A DNA stretch of 62,142 bases from JBOFHT01 sp051649785 (lineage in GTDB: Archaea; Methanobacteriota; Methanobacteria; Methanobacteriales; Methanobacteriaceae). This document shows positions 37,952 to 46,852 of the stretch, piece after piece; positions within the stretch are counted from its first letter, which is position 1; the number at the start of each line of letters is the position of its first letter. Below the pieces are notes generated by a model. That model was not told the origin of the DNA. It did not search any database and saw only the letters and a program-made list of their open reading frames with translations. The stretch spans positions 1 to 62,142 of the forward strand of contig JBOFHT010000059.1 in the NCBI GenBank assembly GCA_051649785.1, given 5' to 3'. Both the position numbers and the translations under genes were made by a program.

Positions 37952-39670
37952 CTATTTATGGGCAAAATAGAATTTCATTACATTATTTTCAATAGAATCT
38001 AATCTTGCAAATCCGAATCTTTCAAATTGAACAATATCCCCTACTTTTAGATTATTACAAGCTGATTCACAGTAGCCAGTTACAATTTCAGAATTAGGCA
38101 TTACAATTTTAGCTTCAATACATTCACTAACGCTTACCCACTGGATTATTTTTGCTTTAAGTTCTCTTGCTTCTTGGAAAGTTTTACTATTATAAACCAT
38201 TTTAAATTTAGATTCATCCATAGTATTATCATTTTCTACAATATCAACATTTACAGCATCCATTAAACGGGCAATACCTGTATTAACATCATCATTAGAA
38301 ACATAAACATCCCCATTAAAAGCTAGTTTTCTATTACCTCTATCTAAAAAATCAGGATGTAAAGGCCTTTCAATTATTTCAGTTTCTATTTCAGAGTTAT
38401 CATCTAAATCATCTATATTAAACCTTTTTGGATTAGCTACAAAGAAATACCTATTAACTTTTTCTTCTAAAATATTACGATTTAAACCATAGATTTTTTT
38501 CCAACTAACAGCAGAGTCCGTCATTTTTATTCCAATTTCATCCATAAGAGTTGAGATTGCTTCCTTTTGAATTCCTCTTCTCGCTATGGCTCTTAAAGTG
38601 CCTAGTCTTGGATCATCCCAGCCACTATATTCGCCACTTTCAATTCCTTCCATTGCTTTAGAAGTACTTAATGCAATATCTTCCATTTTAAGACGACCAT
38701 AATGAATAAAGTCTGGAGCATTCCAATCCATATGATTATAAAGATATTTTTGCTTTTCACTATTAGCTAAGTGGTCTTTACCTCTTAAAACATGAGACAT
38801 ATTCATTAAGTGATCATCAATAGCTACAGCAAAATTCATCATAGGATAAATACTATATTGGTTTTTAAGACGAGGATGTTCTTCTTCAACAATACGCATA
38901 GCTACCCAATCACGAATTGCAGGGTTTTTATGTTGAATATCAGTTTTAATTCGTAAAACAGCATCTCCTGCATCCATAGTATCAAATTTATCCCAGATTT
39001 CCATGTTTTTAGTTACAGTATTATCACGACAAGGACAAGGTTTACAATCATCTTTTAATTTCTTAAAATCTCCCCCATCACAAGTACACATATATGCCCC
39101 ACCATTTTCAATAAGTTTTGTGGCATAGTCATAATAAATTGGGAATCTATCACTTTGGAAGAATACCTCGTTGATTTTTACACCTAGCCATTCTAAATCT
39201 TCACTAATCATATCATATGCAGGAGTATAAATCCGTTTTGGATCAGTATCTTCAATACGAAGAATTAATTTACCATTATATTTTTTTACATATTCATTAT
39301 TACCACAGGCAGCACGGGCATGACCAATGTGAAGAGGTCCACTAGGATTAGGGGCGAAACGCATAACAACATTCTCATGAGAACCAGATAGCTCTGTTAT
39401 CTTTTTATCGGTAGCTTTTGCCTTTTTATTTTCATCTGATTGAATATCAACACCAATATTATTAAGCTCATTTTCTTGTTCTTCAAGTTCCATTCCATTG
39501 ACCTTAGCTACAATAGGACCTGCTACTTTTCCAATAGTCTTAGATTCACTTCTAAGGTCTGGTTCGCTACTCATAATTGAGCCAATAACTGCTCCAGGAT
39601 TTGCATTTCCTTTGAATTTAATTGCATTTAAAAGGGCGTATTTGTAAATAGTTTTTTCCATTTCATCCAT
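37952..39670 (-). CDS. gltX: Glutamate--tRNA ligase (archaeal)
   Basis: The protein has 572 residues. The ~100-residue archaeal N-terminal extension precedes the class I signature 'RFAPNPSGPLHIGHARAA' (104-120). The KMSKS region reads 'ALSTSKAMEGI' (about 331-341). The C-terminal all-beta anticodon-binding half marks it as the archaeal/eukaryotic (GlnRS-like) type, which charges tRNA-Glu and, in archaea, leaves Gln-tRNA to an amidotransferase. It follows idsA on the minus strand after a 327-bp gap that contains a T-rich terminator. Confidence 0.94.
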   Translation of the reverse strand: MDEMEKTIYKYALLNAIKFKGNANPGAVIGSIMSSEPDLRSESKTIGKVAGPIVAKVNGMELEEQENELNNIGVDIQSDENKKAKATDKKITELSGSHENVVMRFAPNPSGPLHIGHARAACGNNEYVKKYNGKLILRIEDTDPKRIYTPAYDMISEDLEWLGVKINEVFFQSDRFPIYYDYATKLIENGGAYMCTCDGGDFKKLKDDCKPCPCRDNTVTKNMEIWDKFDTMDAGDAVLRIKTDIQHKNPAIRDWVAMRIVEEEHPRLKNQYSIYPMMNFAVAIDDHLMNMSHVLRGKDHLANSEKQKYLYNHMDWNAPDFIHYGRLKMEDIALSTSKAMEGIESGEYSGWDDPRLGTLRAIARRGIQKEAISTLMDEIGIKMTDSAVSWKKIYGLNRNILEEKVNRYFFVANPKRFNIDDLDDNSEIETEIIERPLHPDFLDRGNRKLAFNGDVYVSNDDVNTGIARLMDAVNVDIVENDNTMDESKFKMVYNSKTFQEARELKAKIIQWVSVSECIEAKIVMPNSEIVTGYCESACNNLKVGDIVQFERFGFARLDSIENNVMKFYFAHK

Positions 39671-39997
39671 ATTATCACTAATATAACCATTATAATCATT
39701 AATATAAGTAATATAATTGCTATTCTATTTTTAATATTTTAATTATGTTTTTTTATAATATTAAACTTTACCCATAATCCTTAAATTTATAAAAATAATT
39801 ATAACCAAACTAGAAGAAAAAAATAAAAGAAATTAAAAAAACTAAGCACTAATTACACAAAATTAATCTAAATTAATCTAAATTAATAGGCAATAAGTTT
39901 TAAAAATAAATTTTAAAAAAATAAAAAAGAAAAGAAATAATAAATAAAAAGCTAAAAATAAAGATAAAAATGAAAATAATGTAAATATAATAAAATG
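39671..39997 (-). other. Intergenic region between idsA and gltX
   Basis: AT-rich. On the minus strand it holds the T-rich terminator after idsA and the promoter region of gltX. A short ATTAATCTAA repeat lies at about 39862-39887. No gene is seen. Confidence 0.5.
39903..39950 (-). terminator. T-rich terminator after idsA
   Basis: The minus strand reads as a run of T tracts (TTTTTATTTATTATTTCTTTT-like) starting about 50 bp after the idsA stop, typical of archaeal intrinsic termination. Confidence 0.45.
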
Positions 39998-41014
39998 CTA
40001 ATTTTGTCTTTCAAGTACAAAATCAGCTATCAACATAAGTGCATCTTTAGATGGAGAATCGTCCAATATATTTAATAGTTCCTTCGCATGTTGGACATTT
40101 TCTAGTGCAACATTATGTGCATACTGAAGAGAACCATACTTTTCAAAGATATCTATAGCTAGACGTACATCATCTTTACTAGTATCTTCACTTTTCAAGA
40201 TTTCAATTAATTTTTCTTTGTCTTCATCATTTGCTTTTTCTAATGCATTAACAACAATAATAGTCATTTTACCTTCAACAATATCACTACCAACTGGTTT
40301 ACCTAAAGAGTCTTCATCACTAACTAAGTCTAAATAGTCATCTTGAATCTGGAAAGCAAATCCAATAGATTTACCATAATCATAAAGTGCTTCGACTACT
40401 TCGGTTGGAGCTCCTCCCATAATAGCACCTGCACCTGTAGCAGCTGCAATTAATGCTCCTGTTTTTTGGAAAATCATATCTAAATATTCATCTTCACTTA
40501 CATTGAAATTTCCTTCAAATCCCATATCATAAGCTTGACCTTCACAAATTTTAACACAAGCATCCGCTATAACTGCAAGTGTTTGATTAACCCTTGCAAA
40601 AAAGAAATTATCATCAGTTTCATCTGGTTTTGCATTTAAAACTATTTCAAATGCTTTAGAAAATAAAGTATCCCCTGCTAGAATAGCTACAGGCTCTCCC
40701 CAAATTTTATGAACTGACTTTTTTCCACGACGCATATCATCGTCATCCATAATATCATCATGAATAAGTGAAAAGGTATGAATTAATTCTATTGCCGCAG
40801 CTGCTTTCATTGCATTTTTAGAAGTGCTACCTACAGCTTTACTAGCAATAACTGATAAAGAAGGTCTTAATTTTTTACCTCCAGCAGATATTAAATGTAT
40901 TGAGGCTTCACGAAGGTCAGCAGGTCCTATAGTTGAAAGTGCATTATTAATTTCATCATCAATATCTAAAGAGTACTCTTTTAAAATTTCCGCAACATTA
41001 TCCACATTAGTCAT
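39998..41014 (-). CDS. idsA: Short-chain isoprenyl (geranylgeranyl/farnesyl) diphosphate synthase
   Basis: IdsA condenses isopentenyl diphosphate units into C15/C20 prenyl diphosphates for archaeal lipids. From ATG 41014, chosen because AGGAGA lies seven bases upstream, the protein has 338 residues. The first Asp-rich motif is 'LIHDDIMDDDDMRRG' and the second 'FQIQDDYLDLVSDE'. 'GGKKLRPSL' precedes them. It is the end product gene of the isoprenoid cluster (mvk, ipk, fni) on the same strand. Confidence 0.95.
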   Translation of the reverse strand: MTNVDNVAEILKEYSLDIDDEINNALSTIGPADLREASIHLISAGGKKLRPSLSVIASKAVGSTSKNAMKAAAAIELIHTFSLIHDDIMDDDDMRRGKKSVHKIWGEPVAILAGDTLFSKAFEIVLNAKPDETDDNFFFARVNQTLAVIADACVKICEGQAYDMGFEGNFNVSEDEYLDMIFQKTGALIAAATGAGAIMGGAPTEVVEALYDYGKSIGFAFQIQDDYLDLVSDEDSLGKPVGSDIVEGKMTIIVVNALEKANDEDKEKLIEILKSEDTSKDDVRLAIDIFEKYGSLQYAHNVALENVQHAKELLNILDDSPSKDALMLIADFVLERQN

Positions 41015-41470
41015 AAAATTATCTCCTGAAATAACCATAATTGTAATATTAGTAATAATAAGGATAGTAATATCAATATTAGTAATAATAAAGACTGTAA
41101 CAGAAATATTAATGTTGAAAATAGTAGTATTAATATTAGCATTACAATTAGTAGTATTAGTCGTAATAGTTATAATTATTATAATATTAAGAAAGTTAAA
41201 ATTTATATAATTTATATATTGAGTAAATAACTTATAAATATAGTGGTTATTATGTAAAAAATTAGTAATTATGGTAGTATGTTAAATGTTAATAATAGAG
41301 TTAATATTGAATATAACACTACTTATACATAAAATGGGAAAATATTTAAAAAAAATAATGGATAAATTAATAAATAGATTAATAAAAGGAGTAATAAATA
41401 GTTTACTGGAAAAATAAAAAAAATAGAAATAAAAAGAAATTATATAGTAAATTAAATATTAAAATAAATA
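41015..41470. other. Low-complexity intergenic region upstream of idsA
   Basis: Made largely of AATATTAGTA/ATAATA-type simple sequence. T-rich minus-strand sequence just after the RNase J stop (41410-41441) is a probable terminator. No gene is seen. Confidence 0.5.
41410..41441 (-). terminator. T-rich terminator after RNase J gene
   Basis: On the minus strand, about 30 bp past the stop at 41471, the sequence has T tracts (CTTTTTATTTCTATTTTTTTT-like). It would separate rnj from idsA transcription. Confidence 0.4.
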
Positions 41471-43174
41471 TTATGGTTTACTATTAGGTCTTGAATTCCT
41501 ATTATTATTCCTATTACTACTATTGTTAGCTGTATTAGGATTATTAGAATTGTTCCTATTGTTATTATTCCGATTACTGTTATTGTTATTGTTGTTGGTA
41601 GGTTTACTATTATAGTTACTATTAGAGTTGTTATTAGGATTGTTACTATAGTTACTATTATTGTTTCGGTTGTTGTTTCTATTGTTATTATTAGGCCTAT
41701 TGTTATAGTTAGGTTTATTAGAACTAGAACTATTAGAGCTATTAAGATTAGGACTATTAGTATTAGAATTATTAAAACTATTAGGACCATTTATATTCTT
41801 ATAATTAGCATCACTATAATTATTAGGAGCTTCGTCAACAAAAACTTGAGCTTGACCATTTCTTAAGATATGGACATTTTTACCAATCCTATAACCTTCT
41901 TCTTCTGCTAATTCACCATAAGCTGAAATCATATAAAGTTCACCGTGAGCAGGAATAATATGAGATGGTTTAAGCATTCTAATGAAATCCCTGTGATCTT
42001 CACGACCAGCATGCCCAGATACATGAGCATTAGAATAAATTCTAGCACCACTTGAAATTAACCTACGTTCCATAATATGACGATTTGCCTTATTAGTAGG
42101 ATTAGGGATTATAGGTGCTGAAATAATAACATTATCACCTTTTTTAACTTCGAAAGCAGTTTTACCATTAGCTATTCTTGGAAGTAAAGCATCAACTTCA
42201 CCTTGATGACCAGTTGTAACTAATAAAAAGTCTTCTCTTTTATCTTCAGCCCTAGCTAATGCTTTAGAAACTGCTTTAGGACTACCATAAACACTTGCGT
42301 TTTCAGGAAGTTCTAAAATACCCATAGATTCTGCTAAACCACAATAACGTTCCATAGACCTACCTAAAAATAAGATATGCCTGTTACTATTTTTAGCTAT
42401 ATCTGCAATTGTTTGAATCCTCTCAATATGAGAAGAAAAGGTAGTTATAATCATACCTGATTTTTCTTTAAGAGGTTCTTGCATTAAATCTTCTAAAATA
42501 ATTCTAGCTACTTTTTCAGAGTGAGTTTTAACTTCATAAAATTCTGCAGCCCTAGTACTTTCAACAATAAGTGCTAAAACACCATTTCTACCAAGTTCAC
42601 GAAGCCTATCATAATCAGGTGGTGGAGAAATTTTCTGGTGATTATCAAACTTAAAATCATTTGCATACATTATAATTCCATCAGGCGTGTGAAGAGCTCC
42701 TAAAACTGCATGAGGAATACTGTGAGTAGATTGTACAAACTCAAGAACAATATCATCAGATAAATTAATTTTTTCGCCAGGATTAACAGTGATAAGTGGA
42801 TTATTTACTGAAAATTTACGTTCTCCTTTAATAGTTCTTTCAATTAGAGCAATTGTATAAGGTGTAGCTATAATAGGTGCATCATATCTATGAGCTAACT
42901 TAGCTACAGCACCAATATGATCTAAATGACCATGGGTAAATACAATACCTTTAACTTTACCATCCACATCTTTCATTAAAGTGTCATCAGGAATAACACC
43001 TCTTTCAATAAGATCTAAACTATGCATTCTATCAATATCAGTATCTTCGTGAATACTAATCCTGTCTAAGTGTATTCCCATATCGAAGATAATTACTTCA
43101 TCATTCACTTTAACAGCAGTCATGTTCTTTCCTACTTCTTCATAACCACCGATTGCTATTACTTCAACTGTCAA
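41471..43174 (-). CDS. rnj: Ribonuclease J (beta-CASP) with Asn/Ser-rich C-terminal tail
   Basis: The metallo-beta-lactamase motif 'FTHGHLDHIGA' (about residues 78-88) and beta-CASP segments ('THSIPHAVLG', 'TTGHQGEVDALLPRIA', 'VSGHAGREDHRDFI', 'PAHGELYM') identify a 5'-3' exonuclease/endonuclease of RNA decay. The catalytic body ends near residue 448. The remaining ~118 residues are almost pure Asn, Ser, Pro, Arg and Lys. This tail is far longer than a normal aRNase J end and resembles a prion-like disordered segment. The gene starts one base after fni ends, so the two are in one operon. Confidence 0.92.
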   Translation of the reverse strand: MTVEVIAIGGYEEVGKNMTAVKVNDEVIIFDMGIHLDRISIHEDTDIDRMHSLDLIERGVIPDDTLMKDVDGKVKGIVFTHGHLDHIGAVAKLAHRYDAPIIATPYTIALIERTIKGERKFSVNNPLITVNPGEKINLSDDIVLEFVQSTHSIPHAVLGALHTPDGIIMYANDFKFDNHQKISPPPDYDRLRELGRNGVLALIVESTRAAEFYEVKTHSEKVARIILEDLMQEPLKEKSGMIITTFSSHIERIQTIADIAKNSNRHILFLGRSMERYCGLAESMGILELPENASVYGSPKAVSKALARAEDKREDFLLVTTGHQGEVDALLPRIANGKTAFEVKKGDNVIISAPIIPNPTNKANRHIMERRLISSGARIYSNAHVSGHAGREDHRDFIRMLKPSHIIPAHGELYMISAYGELAEEEGYRIGKNVHILRNGQAQVFVDEAPNNYSDANYKNINGPNSFNNSNTNSPNLNSSNSSSSNKPNYNNRPNNNNRNNNRNNNSNYSNNPNNNSNSNYNSKPTNNNNNNSNRNNNNRNNSNNPNTANNSSNRNNNRNSRPNSKP

Positions 43175-43175
43175 A

Positions 43176-44237
43176 TTATATCCTCCTTGAATATTTTTCT
43201 GTATTAAATCCTCTTGATTTCAACCAATCTTTAGTATCCCCTTTTATAATTAAATTAGAGTTTTTAAGTTCTTCAATATTAGAAGCACCTACTAAAAACA
43301 TAGCTATTTTAAGAGATTCATTAAATTGATTTATAAAATTAATTAAGTTATTATGACCGTTTTTGCCAGTTCCAATATTTTGTAACATTGGTAAAGCCAT
43401 TCCAACGGCATCAGCACCTAATGCAATTGCTTTAGCTGCATCTATAGCAGAACGAATTCCACCAGATGAAATGATTGGAATATTAACTGAATTAGCTACT
43501 TCTACAGTACTAACTGCTGTTGGAATTCCCCAATCCCAAAAAAGCTCTCCCATATGTTTATCTTCAGCACGGTAAGTTTCTACTGCAGCCCAGCTAGTAC
43601 CCCCAGCACCAGATACATCAATAGAGCTAATTCCACAACTTTCTAGTGTAACAGCATCTTCAGTAGCAATACCCGTACCAGTTTCTTTAGCCATAACTGG
43701 AACATCTACAGTATTTACTATTTCTTTAATAGAATCAACTAAACCTTTTGAAGATACATCTCCTTCAGGTTGAATAGATTCTTGTAATGGGTTTAAATGA
43801 ACTGCTAAAATATCAGCATCTAACATTTCCACTGCTTTTGATGCATATTCGATTTGAGGAGCACCAATGTTCCCAATAAGAAGTGTAGAAGGTGCCATAT
43901 CTCGAGCTATTGTATAAGTATCATTTAATTTAGGGTTTTCGATTGCAGCTCTTTGGCTACCAATCCCCATACCAATTTGGCACTTTTCAGCAGCTATAGC
44001 TAGCTCCTTATTTATTTTTAAAGAAGCAGGGTGACCTCCTGTAATTGCAGTAATTATAAGTGGGGATTCTAGTTTTTTACCAAAAGCTGTGGTAGATAAA
44101 TCAATTTCATTCTTATCAAGACCCCCTAGGGCCCTGTGGATCAATTCAATATCTTCGAACCCTGTTGTTTTATTTTTATACTGGACATCATAATGTTTAC
44201 AAAGCAAAATATGAGCCAGTTTTCTATCTGAAATCAT
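43176..44237 (-). CDS. fni: Type 2 isopentenyl-diphosphate delta-isomerase
   Basis: This FMN-dependent enzyme interconverts isopentenyl and dimethylallyl diphosphate. Conserved family parts are 'ISDRKLAHI' at the N-terminus, 'ITAITGGHP' (about residues 61-69), 'GMGIGSQRAAIENP', 'VMAKETGTGI' (about 178-187), 'DVSGAGGTSW' and 'SSGGIRSAIDAAKAIALGADA'. The protein has 353 residues. It lies between ipk and rnj on the minus strand and supplies substrate to IdsA. Confidence 0.95.
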   Translation of the reverse strand: MISDRKLAHILLCKHYDVQYKNKTTGFEDIELIHRALGGLDKNEIDLSTTAFGKKLESPLIITAITGGHPASLKINKELAIAAEKCQIGMGIGSQRAAIENPKLNDTYTIARDMAPSTLLIGNIGAPQIEYASKAVEMLDADILAVHLNPLQESIQPEGDVSSKGLVDSIKEIVNTVDVPVMAKETGTGIATEDAVTLESCGISSIDVSGAGGTSWAAVETYRAEDKHMGELFWDWGIPTAVSTVEVANSVNIPIISSGGIRSAIDAAKAIALGADAVGMALPMLQNIGTGKNGHNNLINFINQFNESLKIAMFLVGASNIEELKNSNLIIKGDTKDWLKSRGFNTEKYSRRI

Positions 44238-44590
44238 TTAATTTTTTCCTTCCCATAATTATTTATTTTATTTAGTTATATTGTAATTATTATTATTCTA
44301 ATTAGTATTATTATAATTGTTATTATGGTTATTAATAGAATTATAATTATAATAATTGCTATTATTATTCTTATTAGAATTATTATAGTTTTTATAAGTA
44401 TTATAGTGAATATAATTATTGTTATTATTGTTTTTATTATTCTTATTATTATCACTATTATTATTCTTAATATCACTAGATAGTATTATTAATCTTATTA
44501 TTATATCTATTTTTAATCACATTTACTTTATTAATATTATTATACTTCTTCTTATTCATATTAAAGTAATATTATTTTATTATTTATAAT
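44238..44590. other. Low-complexity region between ipk and fni
   Basis: Mostly ATT/TTA trinucleotide-like repeats. On the minus strand an ATG-initiated frame of 27 codons (from about 44558) begins MNKKKYNNINK and ends at TAG. Asn-rich coding-like sequence follows in another frame. I regard this as expanded simple sequence rather than a gene. Confidence 0.45.
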
Positions 44591-45436
44591 TTAGTCTAAT
44601 TTAATAAGTGTACCTTTGACTTCATCCCCATTTAATCCAGAATAAATTATTCCATTAGTATTAGCATTGATTATATTAGATTCAATTCCTATTTCAGCTA
44701 AATCTAGTAGTTCTTTGATTTTACCAACCATTCCACCAGTAACATCAATATTATTAGTAGAATCAAAAGATTCAAGTTGGTTTAAAGAAGATAATACCTC
44801 AATGAGTTCCGCATTTGAATCTGAAGACTTAGGATTTTTATTATAAACACCATCCACATCAGTTCCCAAAATAACCCTTTTAGGATTAAGATTTTTAGCT
44901 AAATAAGTTATTATTTGATCCCCTGATAAAACAGCTATTTTAAGCTCACTGTCTAAAACAACATCACCATAAATTACAGGAACAAATCCATTAGTTAGAT
45001 ATTTCTTTATTAAATCTAAGTTAACTGTATCCTCATCAATTCTTTTATTTTTAGTAGTAATAAATGAAGAAGCTTGAATAGAAACTGCAGGAATATTATT
45101 TTTAACTAAAACATCACAAACTTCAGTATTAAGCTTTTTAACACAATTTTGAGTAATTGAAAAACCTATTCTCTTTTTAGGGTATTCTGATTCCTCGAAT
45201 TTAGTCCCAATATTATATTTTTTAGCAGGGGGGTGACCAAAAGAACCTGCACCATGAACAATTACTAAACCCTTAAAATTATTAATATCATTATAACCAT
45301 TAAGATTTGAAATTTTATTAGAGTTATAATAACTACTAATCTCACTAGCTATCCTATTTAAATTATTATAATCAAGTTCAGGGTGTTCTGAATCCTTTTT
45401 TGTAAGAATACTCCCACCTAATTTTAGAATTATCAT
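44591..45436 (-). CDS. ipk: Isopentenyl phosphate kinase
   Basis: IPK phosphorylates isopentenyl phosphate to the diphosphate in the archaeal mevalonate pathway. N-terminal 'MIILKLGGSILTKKD' and 'VIVHGAGSFGHPPAKKY' (about residues 58-74) are diagnostic amino-acid-kinase-fold motifs, and 'GTDVDGVYNKNPK' and 'VTGGMVGKI' follow. The protein has 281 residues. It sits between mvk (upstream) and fni (downstream) on the minus strand. Confidence 0.95.
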   Translation of the reverse strand: MIILKLGGSILTKKDSEHPELDYNNLNRIASEISSYYNSNKISNLNGYNDINNFKGLVIVHGAGSFGHPPAKKYNIGTKFEESEYPKKRIGFSITQNCVKKLNTEVCDVLVKNNIPAVSIQASSFITTKNKRIDEDTVNLDLIKKYLTNGFVPVIYGDVVLDSELKIAVLSGDQIITYLAKNLNPKRVILGTDVDGVYNKNPKSSDSNAELIEVLSSLNQLESFDSTNNIDVTGGMVGKIKELLDLAEIGIESNIINANTNGIIYSGLNGDEVKGTLIKLD

Positions 45437-45518
45437 TTAACCAACCAAAGTCCCTAAGAAATAATTATAACGAGTAAAATAAACAATACTCTTTATAATT
45501 TAATAAATTATTTAATAA

Positions 45519-45620
45519 ATATTAATAGTAAGTAAATGTGTTAATAATAAGTAAATATGGGTAGTAAGCAAATATATTGCTAATAAGTAAATATTAGTAA
45601 TAATAAACAAATATATTATA
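45519..45620. repeat. Degenerate ~19-bp repeats upstream of ipk
   Basis: About five variants of TAATAATAAGTAAATAT-type units fill the gap between mvk and ipk. They are imperfect and probably reflect simple-sequence slippage. Confidence 0.5.
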
Positions 45621-45622
45621 AA

Positions 45623-46588
45623 TTACTCTAATATAACCCCTTCTTTGGCAAAATTAACTTTAATAGCATTTTCATACTTGTTTAAAATTCTATAAACTTT
45701 ATTTACACGACCTGGGCAAAAAGAGATAATACTTCCCCCACCACCAGCACCAGTAATTTTAGAACCTTTTGCACCAGCTATTCTAGCTAAATACACCATT
45801 CTTGAAAGTTCAACTGTATTTACACCTATAGAATCAAGTAATCCATGATTAATATTCATTAATTCTCCAATTTTTTCAAAATCATTATTTAAAATAGCTG
45901 TTTTTGCATCATCAGTTATTTTACCAATTAATTTAATAATTGGATCCACAAGTTCAGGATTCCTATTTTTTAATAGCTTTACAGACCTAACCATTTTCCC
46001 AGTATTACCATATTTAAATGTATGACCAATAACAAAAGAGGAGGCATTAGTTGAAACTAGCTCACTTTTAAAAGTTTTGACATTTCTATTACGAGTTAAG
46101 TAAACCATTCCCCCATAAGTACTAACTGCAGTATCCAATGGACTAGCAGAACCTTGAACTGCCAATTCTACTTCATGTGACTTTTTAGCTATAAAATTTC
46201 TATTGAATTCATATCCATGAAAATTATAAAGTGCAGCTAAAGTAGATACTGTAACCGCAGCTGAAGAGCCAAGTCCAGAGCCAATAGGAATATCCATATT
46301 AAGTTCTATATTAATAGGACTGTGATTATGTGCTTTCGACAAAGATTCCATAATATAACGAATTATGCCTGGCTTACCTTTCTTAATATGATATATTCCC
46401 TTTTTAGTATCTAATTCAGCTTCAAAATCAAGAGTATCTGATTTTAAAAAAGATAAATCACCATCACCTTCTGTAATTCGAACTCTAGCTCGTTTTTCAA
46501 CAGCTCCTGCAATTGCTGGCTCATTATAAACAACAGCATGCTCACCAAAAAGAATGACTTTTCCAGGGGCTGAGGCAATTGATTCCAT
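45623..46588 (-). CDS. mvk: Mevalonate kinase
   Basis: MVK phosphorylates mevalonate. The GHMP kinase motifs are 'SAPGKVILFGEHAVVY' (6-21), 'DIPIGSGLGSSAAVTVS' (about 104-120) and 'KITGAGGGGSIISF' (about 276-289). The protein has 321 residues. It is the first isoprenoid gene of the block mvk-ipk-fni-rnj-idsA. Four 30-bp tandem repeats lie 63 bp upstream. Confidence 0.96.
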   Translation of the reverse strand: MESIASAPGKVILFGEHAVVYNEPAIAGAVEKRARVRITEGDGDLSFLKSDTLDFEAELDTKKGIYHIKKGKPGIIRYIMESLSKAHNHSPINIELNMDIPIGSGLGSSAAVTVSTLAALYNFHGYEFNRNFIAKKSHEVELAVQGSASPLDTAVSTYGGMVYLTRNRNVKTFKSELVSTNASSFVIGHTFKYGNTGKMVRSVKLLKNRNPELVDPIIKLIGKITDDAKTAILNNDFEKIGELMNINHGLLDSIGVNTVELSRMVYLARIAGAKGSKITGAGGGGSIISFCPGRVNKVYRILNKYENAIKVNFAKEGVILE

Positions 46589-46650
46589 TTTTACACCGAA
46601 TAATAATAATAATAATAAGATACTAGAATATAGTAGAGAATATATTAGTT

Positions 46651-46770
46651 TTAATAACTATTTAAGATAATATATAACATTTAATAACTATTTAAGAAAA
46701 TATATTAGTTTTAATAAATATTTAAGATAATATATTAGTCTTAGTAGGTATTTAAGATGATAATTAGGGA
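46651..46770. repeat. Four 30-bp tandem repeats upstream of mvk
   Basis: Units starting at 46651, 46681, 46711 and 46741 share the form TTAATAACTATTTAAGATAA followed by TATATTAG-type sequence. A partial unit precedes them at 46641. The period is exactly 30 bp and each unit carries a TATTTAAG box. The array lies in the promoter region of the minus-strand mvk gene. Confidence 0.9.
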
Positions 46771-46852
46771 AATATTTAAAAATATTTTATAATATTTCTC
46801 TAAAGAATTAAGATATATTTATTTAGACAACTATGAATATATTATAAGATAA

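Noticed and set aside
41452..41790. Ile/Thr-rich frame over the RNase J tail
   Set aside because: It is a shifted reading of the AAT/ATT repeat DNA in the RNase J tail, with no start signal or family.
44276..44476. Ile-rich minus-strand frame between ipk and fni
   Set aside because: It is simple trinucleotide-repeat sequence that gives open frames in several phases. Composition and position argue against a gene.
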